From Myxococcus stipitatus (GTDB lineage Bacteria > Myxococcota > Myxococcia > Myxococcales > Myxococcaceae), in NCBI RefSeq assembly GCF_038561935.1, contig NZ_CP102770.1, forward strand, positions 8,990,001-9,054,000: a stretch of 64,000 nt of DNA. Reading direction: 5' to 3'. The position numbers and the translations under genes were made by a program. The notes beneath the pieces are model-generated. The model had not been told where the DNA came from and ran no database searches. It saw only the letters and a program-made list of their open reading frames with translations. Positions 31,047-40,427 of the stretch are shown here, one piece after another; the first letter of the stretch is position 1; each line of letters opens with the position of its first letter.

Positions 31047-33692
31047 TCAGCGCCCGTAGTTCTGCTTCAAGCCGTACGTCTTGCCTCCGAACGACAGCGT
31101 GTAGTTGGAGAGGCTGGCGATGGGCAGCTGGTACGTGAGCTTCACCGTGACCGAGCTCCCGTTCGGGATGCTCTGCCACGAGGGCACCGTCAGCTGCACG
31201 CGGTGGAAGTCCCCCTTGAAGCCGCCCGAGTTCGACCCCGAGTGCTCGCTGCGCACCGTGCTCAGCGTCCACCCGGACTGCTGCGCCAGCGTGGCGGGCG
31301 CCGACGTGCCGTAGTCGAACTGCAGCAGCGCCCCGCCCGGAATCGCCTGCCCGGAGTTGTTCGTCAGCTTCAGCGTCGGAGAGATGGGGTAGTTCGAGTC
31401 GCCCACCGCGAAGCCCTCCAGCTCTATCGAGACATCCAGCGTGTCCGCCGCCACGGGCATCGTCTGGTTCGCCCGCAGGTTCTTGTACGGCGACGCCGTC
31501 TTGAACTTCTCGTACAGGAGCCGCGTCAGCGTGTACCCGATGTAGTACTCGCCCTGCCCGTTCGCGCGGCTCTGGTCGAAGGCGTAGTCACCCGCCAGCT
31601 CCCAGATCATGATGCCGCCAATGCCCCGGTCCGCGACGTACTGCGCCTTCGCGCCGAGCGACTCCTCGTCCTCCGTGGACAGGAACACCTTCTTCGTCGC
31701 GTTCCACAGCCACGGCGACGCCACCGACGCGCTGTAGTTGCGCGCATACGTCCCCGAAATCCGGTCCGTGGGGTCGTTCACCGGGTCCAGCCCGTACGCC
31801 GTCACGTAGGAGCCCAGGCGCCCGTCCTGGAGGTTCTTCGCGTGCCACATCGGGTTGCTGCCCGAGGCCACCTCCGCCCCCAGCGAGTTCTTGTCGTGCC
31901 AGAGGTTGTCGATGCCCAGCGCGCCATTGCCGCACGGCACCGTCGAGCCCACGTTGGGCCCCGTGCCCGGAGGGCACTTCGTCTGGTCCGCCAGCGGCGC
32001 CTTGCCCCACAGGCCGTTGGTCCCCCCCGTGACGCCCTGCCAGCCACGCGTGTAGTACGGCACGCCGATGTTGATGCGACCGGCCTGCATCGCGCCGCGG
32101 AAGTAGTGGTAGGCCCAGTCCGTGTTCAGGTAGCCGATGCCGCCGTACGTCCCGTACACGTTCCAGTGCAGGAGCTCCGCGTCCTTGCCGTCGTCGAACA
32201 GCGCGGCGTTGGGCCCCACGAACTCGTTCCAGGCGCCGTGCAGGTCGTAGGTCATCAGGTTCGCGTAATCGAGATACTGCGTGACCTGATACGTCTCCGT
32301 GCCGCGCAGAATCCAACCCGAGGCCGTTACCGCCGCGGTCAGCATGTAGTACTTGCCGTCCGCCGCGCTCGCCGCGTCCAGCTTCTCGCGCAGCGTCTTC
32401 ATCAGCACCACGTACCCCTTCATCAGCGCGCCCCGGCGAGGCGTGGCGAAGGAGAAGTCATCCGGGTTGCCCGCGTTCGGCATCGACGTCGCATACTCGT
32501 AGTCGATGTCCGCGCCATCGAACCCATACGTCCGCAGGAACGCCACCACCGAGTCCGCGAACGTGTTGATGGCCGCCGTGTTCACCGCGTTGTTGGACGT
32601 CGTCGTCATCGAGTAGAAGCCGCCGCTCGCCACCCGGCTGCCGTCGTCGTTCAGGAAGCCACCCGACTCCGCCCAGCCGCCGATGGAGATGAGCGTCTTC
32701 ACGTTCGGATACTGCTTCTTGAACTTGTTGAGCAGGTTGAAGTGGCCCTTGTACGAGAAGGCCGGGTCCATCTCCGCGCCCGCGACGCCGGGCCACTCCA
32801 TGCCCGTGGCCGGGTTGTTCGCCGAGTTCGCCCCCACCGACACGCGGTTCTGCGCGTCCACGTGCGCGAAGGCGTAGTTGATGTGCGTGATGTTGTTCCA
32901 CGGAATCTGCGAGGCCAGGTACGCGGGCTGGCCGTTCTTCCCGGTCCGCCAGCTGGTGAAGTAGCCGATGATGCGACGCGGGTGGTCCGCGCCCATCTTC
33001 TCGCGGCCCGCCGTGTCGTAGACCTGGCAGTACGGGACGTTCAGGCCCGGCGTCACATACAGGCCATCCGGACGGCAGCCCACCGGCGGGTCTCCCCCGC
33101 CCGGCGTCGTCGTCACGGAGACGGCCGCGCTGGCCCCGGAGATGTTCCCCGCGGCGTCCTTGGCCTTCACGGTGAACGAGTAGGCCGTGCTCGCCGTCAA
33201 CCCGGTCACCAGCACCGACGTCGACGGAGACGTGGCGACGGCGGTGGTCCCCGTGCCGATGAAGACGTCGTACTCCTTCACCCCGACGTTGTCCGTGGAG
33301 GCATCCCACGCCAGCGAGACCGTGGTGGAGCCTACCGCCGTGGAGCGCAGCGCCGCGGGGACCGAGGGCGCCTGGGTGTCCGGCACCACGATTCCACACG
33401 CGCCGACCAGCTTGTACCAGCCGCTGGCGGTGCCGTGGACGGGGTCCGCGGTCCAGATGGCGACCAGCGCCTCATAGAGGCTGTTCTGATACACGACGCG
33501 GTCGCCCGCCTTGTAGATGGTGCTCGCGTTCCACGCGGGATAGCCCGTGCAGTCCACCACCAGCGCGCCTTCGCGGCTGTCGACGGGCGGCTCGGGCGGC
33601 CGGGGCGCTGGCTCCGTGGACCCGCAGCCGATGAACGCGCTGACCCAGAGCAACCCGGCCAGGGGCATGCCCCTCCAGTGTCGCAGTTGCAT
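31047..33692 (-). CDS. GH18 chitinase, multidomain lipoprotein
   Basis: An 881-residue chitinase. Order: signal peptide with lipobox AFIGC; a CBM5/12-type chitin-binding module at about 45-100 (YPAWNASTIYKAGDRVVY and SGWYKL); a fibronectin type III domain (about 108-200); the GH18 barrel (about 240-700) with the catalytic motif DGADIDYEY, Glu399 as acid; and a C-terminal beta domain, probably the ChiC-type module, of about 130 residues. It cleaves beta-1,4-GlcNAc chains. The ATG at 33692 has GGAG eight bases upstream. An ECF sigma factor gene lies 132 bases upstream on the same strand and may help control it. Confidence 0.93.
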   Translation of the reverse strand: MQLRHWRGMPLAGLLWVSAFIGCGSTEPAPRPPEPPVDSREGALVVDCTGYPAWNASTIYKAGDRVVYQNSLYEALVAIWTADPVHGTASGWYKLVGACGIVVPDTQAPSVPAALRSTAVGSTTVSLAWDASTDNVGVKEYDVFIGTGTTAVATSPSTSVLVTGLTASTAYSFTVKAKDAAGNISGASAAVSVTTTPGGGDPPVGCRPDGLYVTPGLNVPYCQVYDTAGREKMGADHPRRIIGYFTSWRTGKNGQPAYLASQIPWNNITHINYAFAHVDAQNRVSVGANSANNPATGMEWPGVAGAEMDPAFSYKGHFNLLNKFKKQYPNVKTLISIGGWAESGGFLNDDGSRVASGGFYSMTTTSNNAVNTAAINTFADSVVAFLRTYGFDGADIDYEYATSMPNAGNPDDFSFATPRRGALMKGYVVLMKTLREKLDAASAADGKYYMLTAAVTASGWILRGTETYQVTQYLDYANLMTYDLHGAWNEFVGPNAALFDDGKDAELLHWNVYGTYGGIGYLNTDWAYHYFRGAMQAGRINIGVPYYTRGWQGVTGGTNGLWGKAPLADQTKCPPGTGPNVGSTVPCGNGALGIDNLWHDKNSLGAEVASGSNPMWHAKNLQDGRLGSYVTAYGLDPVNDPTDRISGTYARNYSASVASPWLWNATKKVFLSTEDEESLGAKAQYVADRGIGGIMIWELAGDYAFDQSRANGQGEYYIGYTLTRLLYEKFKTASPYKNLRANQTMPVAADTLDVSIELEGFAVGDSNYPISPTLKLTNNSGQAIPGGALLQFDYGTSAPATLAQQSGWTLSTVRSEHSGSNSGGFKGDFHRVQLTVPSWQSIPNGSSVTVKLTYQLPIASLSNYTLSFGGKTYGLKQNYGR

Positions 33693-33824
33693 CTCGCTCT
33701 CCTTGATTGAGCTCAACGGCTCGCCAGAACAGCGCGCCGGAATTCGGGGCCAACCGCCCCATGTCAGAGAGAGCGAGCTTCAGTGCTTCGGGTCACTCGC
33801 ACCGCGAGGCGGGCCGCGCATCCG

Positions 33825-34373
33825 CTACTGGTCGACACATGCGAGCGAGCGCAGGTGCGCGCGCCCCAGGCGCAGCCGGCTGCGCACCGTCTCGAAGGGC
33901 ACCGCCAGCGCGTCCGCCAGCTCCGGGACACTCATCCCTTGCAGGTGATGCAGCACCAGCGCCCTGCGCTGCTCGTCGGGGAGCCGATTCAATAGCAGCT
34001 CCACCCGCCGCCGCAGCAGACAGTCCTCCTGCTCCGCGTCCTCACAAGGCTCCGACACCTGGGCGCAGACTTCGTCGCGTCTGCGACGCTCGATGCGCGC
34101 GCGACGCGAGGCCGCGAAGCTCACCCGGCGCACCACCTGGTCCGCCCACGACACGAAGGCGCCTTCGCCCCGGTAGCTGCGCAGCCCGCGGAAGATGGCG
34201 ACCAGCGCCTCCTGCGTCACGTCGTCCACTTCCGAATCGCGGTGCACCAGACAGCGCACCCGTGTCCGCACCCGTGGCATCAACTCCGCCAGCAACGCTC
34301 CCACCGCAGCGGGGTTTCCACCCGTCGCATCTCGAACCCGCGGCGCTTCGACACCGAGCTTGGCAGTCGCCAT
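33825..34373 (-). CDS. ECF-like RNA polymerase sigma factor
   Basis: A 182-residue group 4 sigma factor. Region 2 includes DSEVDDVTQEALVAIFRGL and region 4 includes the helix-turn-helix MSVPELADALAVPFETVRSRL, joined by a basic, Arg-rich segment. The ATG at 34373 follows GGAGGTGCC, an excellent ribosome site. No anti-sigma factor gene is adjacent, which is unusual because most ECF genes are paired with one. Neighbours are a GH20 hexosaminidase upstream (behind a strong hairpin) and a chitinase downstream, so control of chitin-degrading genes is a reasonable guess. Confidence 0.88.
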   Translation of the reverse strand: MATAKLGVEAPRVRDATGGNPAAVGALLAELMPRVRTRVRCLVHRDSEVDDVTQEALVAIFRGLRSYRGEGAFVSWADQVVRRVSFAASRRARIERRRRDEVCAQVSEPCEDAEQEDCLLRRRVELLLNRLPDEQRRALVLHHLQGMSVPELADALAVPFETVRSRLRLGRAHLRSLACVDQ

Positions 34374-34397
34374 GGCACCTCCGACTTCAGGGGCGCC

Positions 34398-34427
34398 CTG
34401 GCCCACCGGGAACCCCCGGTGGGCCAG
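34398..34427 (-). terminator. Strong hairpin after the hexosaminidase gene
   Basis: CTGGCCCACCGGG (34398-34410) and CCCGGTGGGCCAG (34415-34427) form a perfect 13-base stem with a 4-base loop, 13 bases past the stop of the GH20 gene and just ahead of the sigma factor gene. It probably ends the long minus-strand nag transcript or protects its 3' end. No U tract follows. Confidence 0.7.
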
Positions 34428-34439
34428 GTCACCCACCCT

Positions 34440-37139
34440 TCAGTTCAGCTCGACCTCACGACTGGTCCGGCCATCGCTCGCGCGGGCGCGCAGGAGCACA
34501 CGGCCCGAGGCGCTGAAGGCCTTCGAGTACGTCGACCAGGTGCGTCCACCGTTCACGGAGTACTCGATGGCGAAGCCCGGGTAGCGCACGTTGGCGTGCA
34601 CCTTCCCGCCCGAGCGCTGCGCACCGGGCAGCGGGATGCGGTAGTTCACCCCGACGCTCTCCGTCAGCTCGCCGCGCAGGTCCACCGGGCGGTACGCGCT
34701 CAGCCGAGGCAGCACGGCCTGGCCCAGGCTGTTGGCGAAGCGGGCCCACAGCGCGGGCATCTGGTCGGGCGCGGGCAGGTCCGGGTTCCAGGCGCGCTCG
34801 GCCACGCCGAGAATCTTCGGGAACGCCAGGTACTCCATCACCTGCGGCGACTTGAGGTTCTCTCCGAAGAGGAGCCCGTGCATGCCGATGATGTTCTTGC
34901 GGCCCTCCGCCGTGAGCTTCTCCTTGTTCGCCCACGCGCTCGGGTCGATGGCATTGCCCATCCGGTCGTGCGTGCCATTGACGTACACGTCGAACGGCCG
35001 GTACTCGAAGGTCTTCTTCTCGTCGACGAAGTTGGCCCAGTAGTAGCCGGGCTCGTCCGGGTCCTTGTTGTACGCCAGGTCCATGTAGAGGTTGGTCGCG
35101 TGCGACAGAATCACGCGATACCCCTGGTTCGCGTACTTGTACGCGTCATCCTCGCGGCCCCAACCCCAGACATTGCTCCACGGCATGGGGATGAAGCCCG
35201 GCAGGGTGAGCCCGTGGTGGATGATGTCATCCCAGCCCGTGGCCGCCGCGCCCGTCGCGGTGATGATGCCGCCCCAGCGCTGGAAGAAGCGGTTGAAGAG
35301 CTGCGTGTCGCTCAGCTCCCGCGTCTCCGGGTTCGCCTTGCACAGGGGCGAGCCCTGCCACCAGACATTGCCCGCGAGCGACGGAAGCTCGTCGCCACCG
35401 GCGTGGATGGCCACCAGCTTCGCGCCCGGCACCGCGTCATGACGGGCCTTCAGCTCCTGCGCCACCTTGGTCAGGAACGCGTACGTCGTCTCGAGACATG
35501 GGTTGACGAAGTTGTCCGTGTACATCTGCACGCTGGTGTGTTTCGACGTGTCCGCCGGGTCCACCAGCCGGTACTCCGCCGCGCGCACCGGGTCCGTGTC
35601 CTTGAGCGTGCGGTAGCGATGCTCCATCGACTTCACCGCGGCACGGGCATGTCCGGGCATGTCGATTTCAGGAATCACGTCGATGTGACGCTCGGCCGCG
35701 TACGCGAGAATCTCCTCGTAGTCCTTCACCGTGTAGTAGCCGCTGCCATCACCCACGAAGTTGAGCGTCGCCTGCTCGAAGCCCTGAAAGCGCGGCGCCA
35801 CGCCCCCGTTGGCCTCGGTGGCCGTGCGCGCCTTGAAGGCCACGCGGTCGCCGGTGTCCAGGTCATTGCCGCTGCCCATGCCCATCTGGAGCATGGACGT
35901 CTCCTTCAGGTCATAGCCGCGCTTCGAGCCGTAGGTGGTCAGCTCGGGGATGCCCGGAATCTCGATGCGCCACCCCTCGTCGTCCGCGAGCCGCAGGTGC
36001 AGTGCGTTCACCTTGTAGTGCGACAGCACGTCCAGCAGCTTCTTCACCGTCTGCTTCGTCTGGAAGTGCCGCGAGACATCCAGGCTCATGCCCCGGTAGG
36101 AGAAGCCCGGCACGTCGGTGATGCGCACCTCCGGTAGGGAGACCTCCGTCAGCCGGCCCGCCGGGCCCGTGGAGGCCTGGTACGCCTCCGCTGGCACCAA
36201 CTGCCGCAGCGTCTGGATGCCGTAGAAGACACCCGCCGCGTCGGCGCCCACCACCGACACGCCGCTGTCATCCACCTTCAGCGTGTACCCTTCGGCGTCC
36301 TTCGTGCCGTCCCCGTCCACGTCGAGCGAGGCGTTGATGCTCAGGTGGATGGTGTCTCGGCCGTCGTCCTGGCCGGACTCGCGCGTGGTGATGGGCGCGG
36401 CGAGCACGTCTCCGAGCGCGGCGGCGAGGTAGGCCGCCTCACCCGTCAGCCCCGGCCCATGGCCGATGGCCACCGAGCCCCGGAGCGCCACGCTGCCCTC
36501 TCCCACCACCACCTCGCGAGGCGAGGGGAGCAGCCGCGCCTTCAGGTCCAACGCCTGGAAGGACGGGTTCTCCGCGTAGCGAAGGCCCGGCGTCTGCACG
36601 GGCATCACGTCGCCCTCGAAGCGCGTGGTCTGCTTCGGGTCCGCCGCGTTCAGCTTCACGGTGGCGGGCACCGCGACGGAGAGGTCGTCCTGGAAGGGGC
36701 CGCCCTCGAAGACGACGTGGAACGCGGCCGGCGCGTCCGCCTTGAGGATGGCCCAGTCGGACGCCAGCACCGACACCGTGCGCTTCTGCCCCGGCTTGAC
36801 GGGGACGAAGTGGGGGAGCGGCTCCATCACCCAGTAGTCGCCGCTCTTCGCGTCACTCGCCTTCGAGATGCGGATGCCCTGTGCCGCGAGCGCCTGGATG
36901 CCGGTCTCGTCCCCCTCCCCGTCGTCGAGGATGCGGCGTACGAAGCTGAAGTAGAGCTTCCATCCGCTCGAGCCCAGCTCCCGCGAGCCCTTGTTCTGGA
37001 GCGTGAACTCCGAGCGGAAGAACTTCCAGCTTCCCACCGAGTTGTCCACCGGCACCCACTCGACGGCCAGCTCCGTCGGGTTGCGACAGCCGGACAGGAA
37101 CAACGACATCACCACGAGACTCGTCAAAAGGCGTTTCAC
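34440..37139 (-). CDS. GH20 beta-N-acetylhexosaminidase (chitobiase) lipoprotein
   Basis: An 899-residue enzyme that frees GlcNAc from chitobiose and short chitin chains. Signal peptide with lipobox LFLSGC; an N-terminal CHB_HEX carbohydrate-binding domain (about 25-170); a GH20b domain (about 200-340); the catalytic barrel (about 345-790) with AIHAGGDELPS, where Asp583-Glu584 is the substrate-assisted catalytic pair; and a C-terminal Ig-like CHB_HEX_C domain. The GTG at 37139 has AAGGAG six bases upstream. It is the last gene of the porin-PTS transcription unit, so its product likely works on chitobiose on the outer membrane or in the periplasm. Confidence 0.93.
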   Translation of the reverse strand: MKRLLTSLVVMSLFLSGCRNPTELAVEWVPVDNSVGSWKFFRSEFTLQNKGSRELGSSGWKLYFSFVRRILDDGEGDETGIQALAAQGIRISKASDAKSGDYWVMEPLPHFVPVKPGQKRTVSVLASDWAILKADAPAAFHVVFEGGPFQDDLSVAVPATVKLNAADPKQTTRFEGDVMPVQTPGLRYAENPSFQALDLKARLLPSPREVVVGEGSVALRGSVAIGHGPGLTGEAAYLAAALGDVLAAPITTRESGQDDGRDTIHLSINASLDVDGDGTKDAEGYTLKVDDSGVSVVGADAAGVFYGIQTLRQLVPAEAYQASTGPAGRLTEVSLPEVRITDVPGFSYRGMSLDVSRHFQTKQTVKKLLDVLSHYKVNALHLRLADDEGWRIEIPGIPELTTYGSKRGYDLKETSMLQMGMGSGNDLDTGDRVAFKARTATEANGGVAPRFQGFEQATLNFVGDGSGYYTVKDYEEILAYAAERHIDVIPEIDMPGHARAAVKSMEHRYRTLKDTDPVRAAEYRLVDPADTSKHTSVQMYTDNFVNPCLETTYAFLTKVAQELKARHDAVPGAKLVAIHAGGDELPSLAGNVWWQGSPLCKANPETRELSDTQLFNRFFQRWGGIITATGAAATGWDDIIHHGLTLPGFIPMPWSNVWGWGREDDAYKYANQGYRVILSHATNLYMDLAYNKDPDEPGYYWANFVDEKKTFEYRPFDVYVNGTHDRMGNAIDPSAWANKEKLTAEGRKNIIGMHGLLFGENLKSPQVMEYLAFPKILGVAERAWNPDLPAPDQMPALWARFANSLGQAVLPRLSAYRPVDLRGELTESVGVNYRIPLPGAQRSGGKVHANVRYPGFAIEYSVNGGRTWSTYSKAFSASGRVLLRARASDGRTSREVELN

Positions 37140-37213
37140 CGGAGACTCCTTTCACGACGTTGAATGCGGCACTGCCGAAGGGGGTTGGGGTGTGAGGGAC
37201 GGCGCGGCGGCTG

Positions 37214-38590
37214 CTAGAGCCACCACTCGACGCGGGCGCCCAGGTAGTGGCCCACGCGCGAGTCGCCCACCGACTGGAGGTAGGGCGAGATGAGGCGGTC
37301 CACCGCGGCCTGGTTGTGGATGGCCAGCGTGTAGAACAGGCGCAGGTGGGGACGCGCCCAGACGTCGCGCTTGCCGGTGGGGACCAGCGTGGGCACCAGC
37401 GACAGCTTCGTCACCGTCGCGTACTTCTGCTGCCCCTGGCGGAAGCCCTGGAAGCTGGCCTCGTTGACCAGGTGGAACTGGTCATGGAGGTACAGCGTGC
37501 TCTGCGCGCCCACCGCGTACTCGACGTACCGGTCGGCCTCCGCGCCGCTCGCGCCCCGGCCCGCGTGCAGGGTGCCGTAGGCGTTCACGCTCACCAGCGG
37601 GTTGATGTTGTAGAGCATGTGGTTCACCACCTCCACGCCGTACGCGCCGGAGAAGCGGCCGTTGGGCGCGGCCAGGCCGTACGTGTTCCAGGTGGGCACG
37701 CCGCCCAGGCTGCCGTTGGCGATGCGGCTGCCGAAGCGCACGGACGTGTCGTTGAAGCTGCCGTTGCCCAGGTCCATGTGGAACTTCGCGCCCAGGACAG
37801 CGCCCTGGTCCGCGGGCTGGATGGCCGTGTTGTTGGAGCCGGAGACGGTCGTCTCGGGCAGGCGGTGGAACTCCGCCAGGAGGTGCAGCGAGTGCTTGGC
37901 CTCGAAGTTCTTCACGTACTGGCCCACCACCACGGTGCGCTGGCGGCGGCGGTCCGGCTTGCCGTCACCGTCCACGTCCACCACGTACTCGGACAGGCTC
38001 GCGGACGTCTGGAGCAGCACCGCCAGCTCCAGCGGGCCGTAGCCCACGCCCACGCCCTGCGAGGACAGGTTGTTGAAGTACCAGTAGTCCGCCAGGTACA
38101 CGTTGGTGCCGCGGTAGAAGCGCACGCCGCCCCAGAAGCGCAGCCCGGGGACGACGATGTTGCCCGCCGCGACGTACGCCTCACCCAGCTCCGTGGCCAG
38201 CGTCGAGCTGAAGCGGTTGCTCGTCAGGCCGATGAAGAGGCCGTTGTCGGCCCACATCGCCGGCGTCAGCACCGCATACGCATACGGCGCATCCGGGCCC
38301 GCGTCCGCGGCGGGCTTGAGCAGGTGGAACTTCATGGTGAGCTCCAGGTAGTCGCCCTCCTCCAGGCGGCCACCCACGGAGCGCCCCGTGAGGTTGAAAG
38401 TCTTTCCCTGGATGAACTCACCGCTCGTGGGCGCCCAACCCACCCCGACGCGGCCATACATGGAGAAGTCCAGCCGCTCCGACAGGGATTGAGCCCGCGC
38501 GGGAAGCGCCAGCATCACGGCGAGCGCCAGCAGCCACAGGCGCGAGGAACCCACAACAGACGACGAGACTGAACAGCCACGAGCCATCAT
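37214..38590 (-). CDS. LamB-like carbohydrate porin
   Basis: A 458-residue outer-membrane protein with signal peptide RLWLLALAVMLALPARA. The mature start (DFSMYGRVGVGWAPTSGEF) and the regular alternating beta pattern rich in Tyr, Phe and Gly match maltoporin/LamB-family 18-strand barrels, although no strict specificity motif is visible. In this place it should admit chitooligosaccharides or GlcNAc. The ATG at 38590 has GGAGG seven bases upstream. It lies downstream of the PTS gene, separated by a strong hairpin, and upstream of the GH20 gene. Confidence 0.82.
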   Translation of the reverse strand: MMARGCSVSSSVVGSSRLWLLALAVMLALPARAQSLSERLDFSMYGRVGVGWAPTSGEFIQGKTFNLTGRSVGGRLEEGDYLELTMKFHLLKPAADAGPDAPYAYAVLTPAMWADNGLFIGLTSNRFSSTLATELGEAYVAAGNIVVPGLRFWGGVRFYRGTNVYLADYWYFNNLSSQGVGVGYGPLELAVLLQTSASLSEYVVDVDGDGKPDRRRQRTVVVGQYVKNFEAKHSLHLLAEFHRLPETTVSGSNNTAIQPADQGAVLGAKFHMDLGNGSFNDTSVRFGSRIANGSLGGVPTWNTYGLAAPNGRFSGAYGVEVVNHMLYNINPLVSVNAYGTLHAGRGASGAEADRYVEYAVGAQSTLYLHDQFHLVNEASFQGFRQGQQKYATVTKLSLVPTLVPTGKRDVWARPHLRLFYTLAIHNQAAVDRLISPYLQSVGDSRVGHYLGARVEWWL

Positions 38591-38618
38591 GGTTGAACCT
38601 CCGGACAAGGCACGGCCA

Positions 38619-38643
38619 GAGCCTCTTTCCGAGAAAGAGGCTC
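38619..38643 (-). terminator. Perfect hairpin between PTS gene and porin gene
   Basis: GAGCCTCTTTC (38619-38629) and GAAAGAGGCTC (38633-38643) form an 11-base perfect stem with a 3-base loop in the 86-base gap. No U tract follows on the minus strand, so it may act as an mRNA processing or stability element, giving uneven expression inside the operon, instead of a full stop. Confidence 0.65.
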
Positions 38644-38676
38644 GAAGGGTTTGAAATGGGTTATGGAAATCGACGG

Positions 38677-40401
38677 CTAGAGCATCGAGCGGAGCTCATC
38701 CGCGACACGCTCCGCGGTGGGCCCCAGGATGACCTGCACACTGCCATTGACGGGCTTCACGACGCCTCGTGTTCCCAGGCCCTGGAGCTTCGCGTCATTC
38801 ACCAGGTGGGAATCGGCGACGCTCAGCCGCACGCGCGTGGTGCAGCTGTCCACGACGCGAACGTTGCTCGCGCCGCCCAGCGCCTCCAGCATGGCGCGCG
38901 CCAGCACCCGGTGCTCGGAGCCCACGGGGGCCGCGGCGTTCTGGAGGGCGCGCTTGACCTCACCCGCGAGCTGGTCCGCCTCGGGTCCGATGATGACCTG
39001 CACGCTGCCCTTCGCCGGGCGCAGCACGCCTCGGGCGCCGAGCTGCTTGAGCGCGGACTCATCCACCCGCTCGCTGTCCACCACCTGCAGGCGCAGCCGC
39101 GTGGTGCACGCATCCACTTCCTTCAGATTGCCGAAGCCCCCGAGCGCACGCAGGTACGCCTCGCCCCGGGCCAGCGCCGGCACGGGAAGCCCCGGAGCCA
39201 CCGCGCCCGAGTCGACCGAGGCCTCCGTCTCGTCCTCGCGGCCCAGCGTCTTCAGGTTGAAGCGGGCGATGACGAAGCGGAACACGCCGTAGTAGACGCC
39301 CGCGTAGGCGAAGCCCACCGGCAGGAGCAGCAGCGGCTGGGTGGCCAGCTTGTAGTTGAGCACGTAGTCGAACAGCCCCGCGGAGAAGCCGAAGCCCAGC
39401 TTCACGTTGAGCAGGTTCATGATGACGTGCGACAGGCCGGTGAGGGCCGCGTGGAGCAGGTAGAGCGGCGGCGCCAGGAACATGAAGGCGAACTCCACCG
39501 GCTCGGTGACACCCGTCAGCGCCGCGGTGAGCGCCATGGAGAGGAGCACACCGCCCACCTTGGCGCGGTTCTTCCTGGGCGCCGCGTGGTACATGGCCAG
39601 ACACGCGGCCGGCAGGCCGAACATCATCACCGGGAAGAAGCCCGCCATCATCGCGCCCGCGGACGGGTCTCCGGCGAAGAAGCGCTTCAAGTCACCCGTG
39701 GCGCCGTTGAAGTCGCCAATCACGAACCAGGCCAGGTTGTTGATGATGTGGTGCAGGCCCGTGACGATGAGCAGCCGGTTGAAGAAGCCATACAGGAACA
39801 GGCCCAGGCTGCCGGCGGACACCACCGCGCGGGAGGCGCCGTCCAGCGCCGCCTCCACGACGGGCCAGCCAATACCAAACGCCAGGGCGAATCCCAGACA
39901 CACGAAGCCGGTGATGATGGGGACGAACCGGCGGCCTCCGAAGAACGCCAGGTAGTCCGGCAGCTTCATGTCCTTGAAGCGGTTGTAGAGCAGGCCCGCG
40001 GTGATGCCGGAGAGGATGCCCACGGGGGTGCTGATCTTCGACGCCAGCTTGGCCTTGAAGTTCACCAGGGCCAGGTCGCGCGCGGCGCCGTCCAGGCCCG
40101 CCACCAGGTCGGCGGGGGCGGAGACCATCACCTTGGTGCCTTCGATGACGATGAAGTAGCCCACCGCGCCCGCGAGCGCCGCGGCGCCGTGGTTCTCCTT
40201 GGCGAAGCCCACCGCCACACCCACGGCGAACAGCAAGCCGAGGTGAGAGAAGATGGCGTCTCCCGCCGCGGCGACGAACGCCACGTTCAACAAGTCCGGC
40301 TGTCCCAAGCGCAGCAAGAGGCCCGCGATGGGTAGCACGGCAATGGGCAGCATCAACGCGCGCCCGAGCTGCTGCACTCCAGCAAACGAGTTGCTCACCA
40401 C
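38677..40401 (-). CDS. nagE: GlcNAc PTS transporter, EIIC-EIIB-EIIB
   Basis: A 574-residue sugar permease of the glucose/GlcNAc PTS family. Residues 1-380 are the EIIC membrane domain (ten helices; GLHHIINNLAWF and GVTEPVEFAFMF motifs). Two EIIB domains follow, with phospho-Cys432 in DACTTRLRL and Cys520 in DSCTTRVRL; E. coli NagE has one EIIB then an EIIA. The EIIA is instead in the adjacent upstream fused protein. It imports and phosphorylates GlcNAc to GlcNAc-6-phosphate. The GTG at 40401 follows GGAGG by six bases; a second GTG comes next. Gene spacing to the PTS fusion is 26 bases. Confidence 0.92.
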   Translation of the reverse strand: MVSNSFAGVQQLGRALMLPIAVLPIAGLLLRLGQPDLLNVAFVAAAGDAIFSHLGLLFAVGVAVGFAKENHGAAALAGAVGYFIVIEGTKVMVSAPADLVAGLDGAARDLALVNFKAKLASKISTPVGILSGITAGLLYNRFKDMKLPDYLAFFGGRRFVPIITGFVCLGFALAFGIGWPVVEAALDGASRAVVSAGSLGLFLYGFFNRLLIVTGLHHIINNLAWFVIGDFNGATGDLKRFFAGDPSAGAMMAGFFPVMMFGLPAACLAMYHAAPRKNRAKVGGVLLSMALTAALTGVTEPVEFAFMFLAPPLYLLHAALTGLSHVIMNLLNVKLGFGFSAGLFDYVLNYKLATQPLLLLPVGFAYAGVYYGVFRFVIARFNLKTLGREDETEASVDSGAVAPGLPVPALARGEAYLRALGGFGNLKEVDACTTRLRLQVVDSERVDESALKQLGARGVLRPAKGSVQVIIGPEADQLAGEVKRALQNAAAPVGSEHRVLARAMLEALGGASNVRVVDSCTTRVRLSVADSHLVNDAKLQGLGTRGVVKPVNGSVQVILGPTAERVADELRSML

Positions 40402-40427
40402 GACGTACCTCCGTTGTTGGGGCCGGG

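Noticed and set aside
31203..33710. 835-residue plus-strand frame
   Set aside because: Antisense of the GH18 chitinase; composition is Arg/Val/His-rich and there is no ribosome site.
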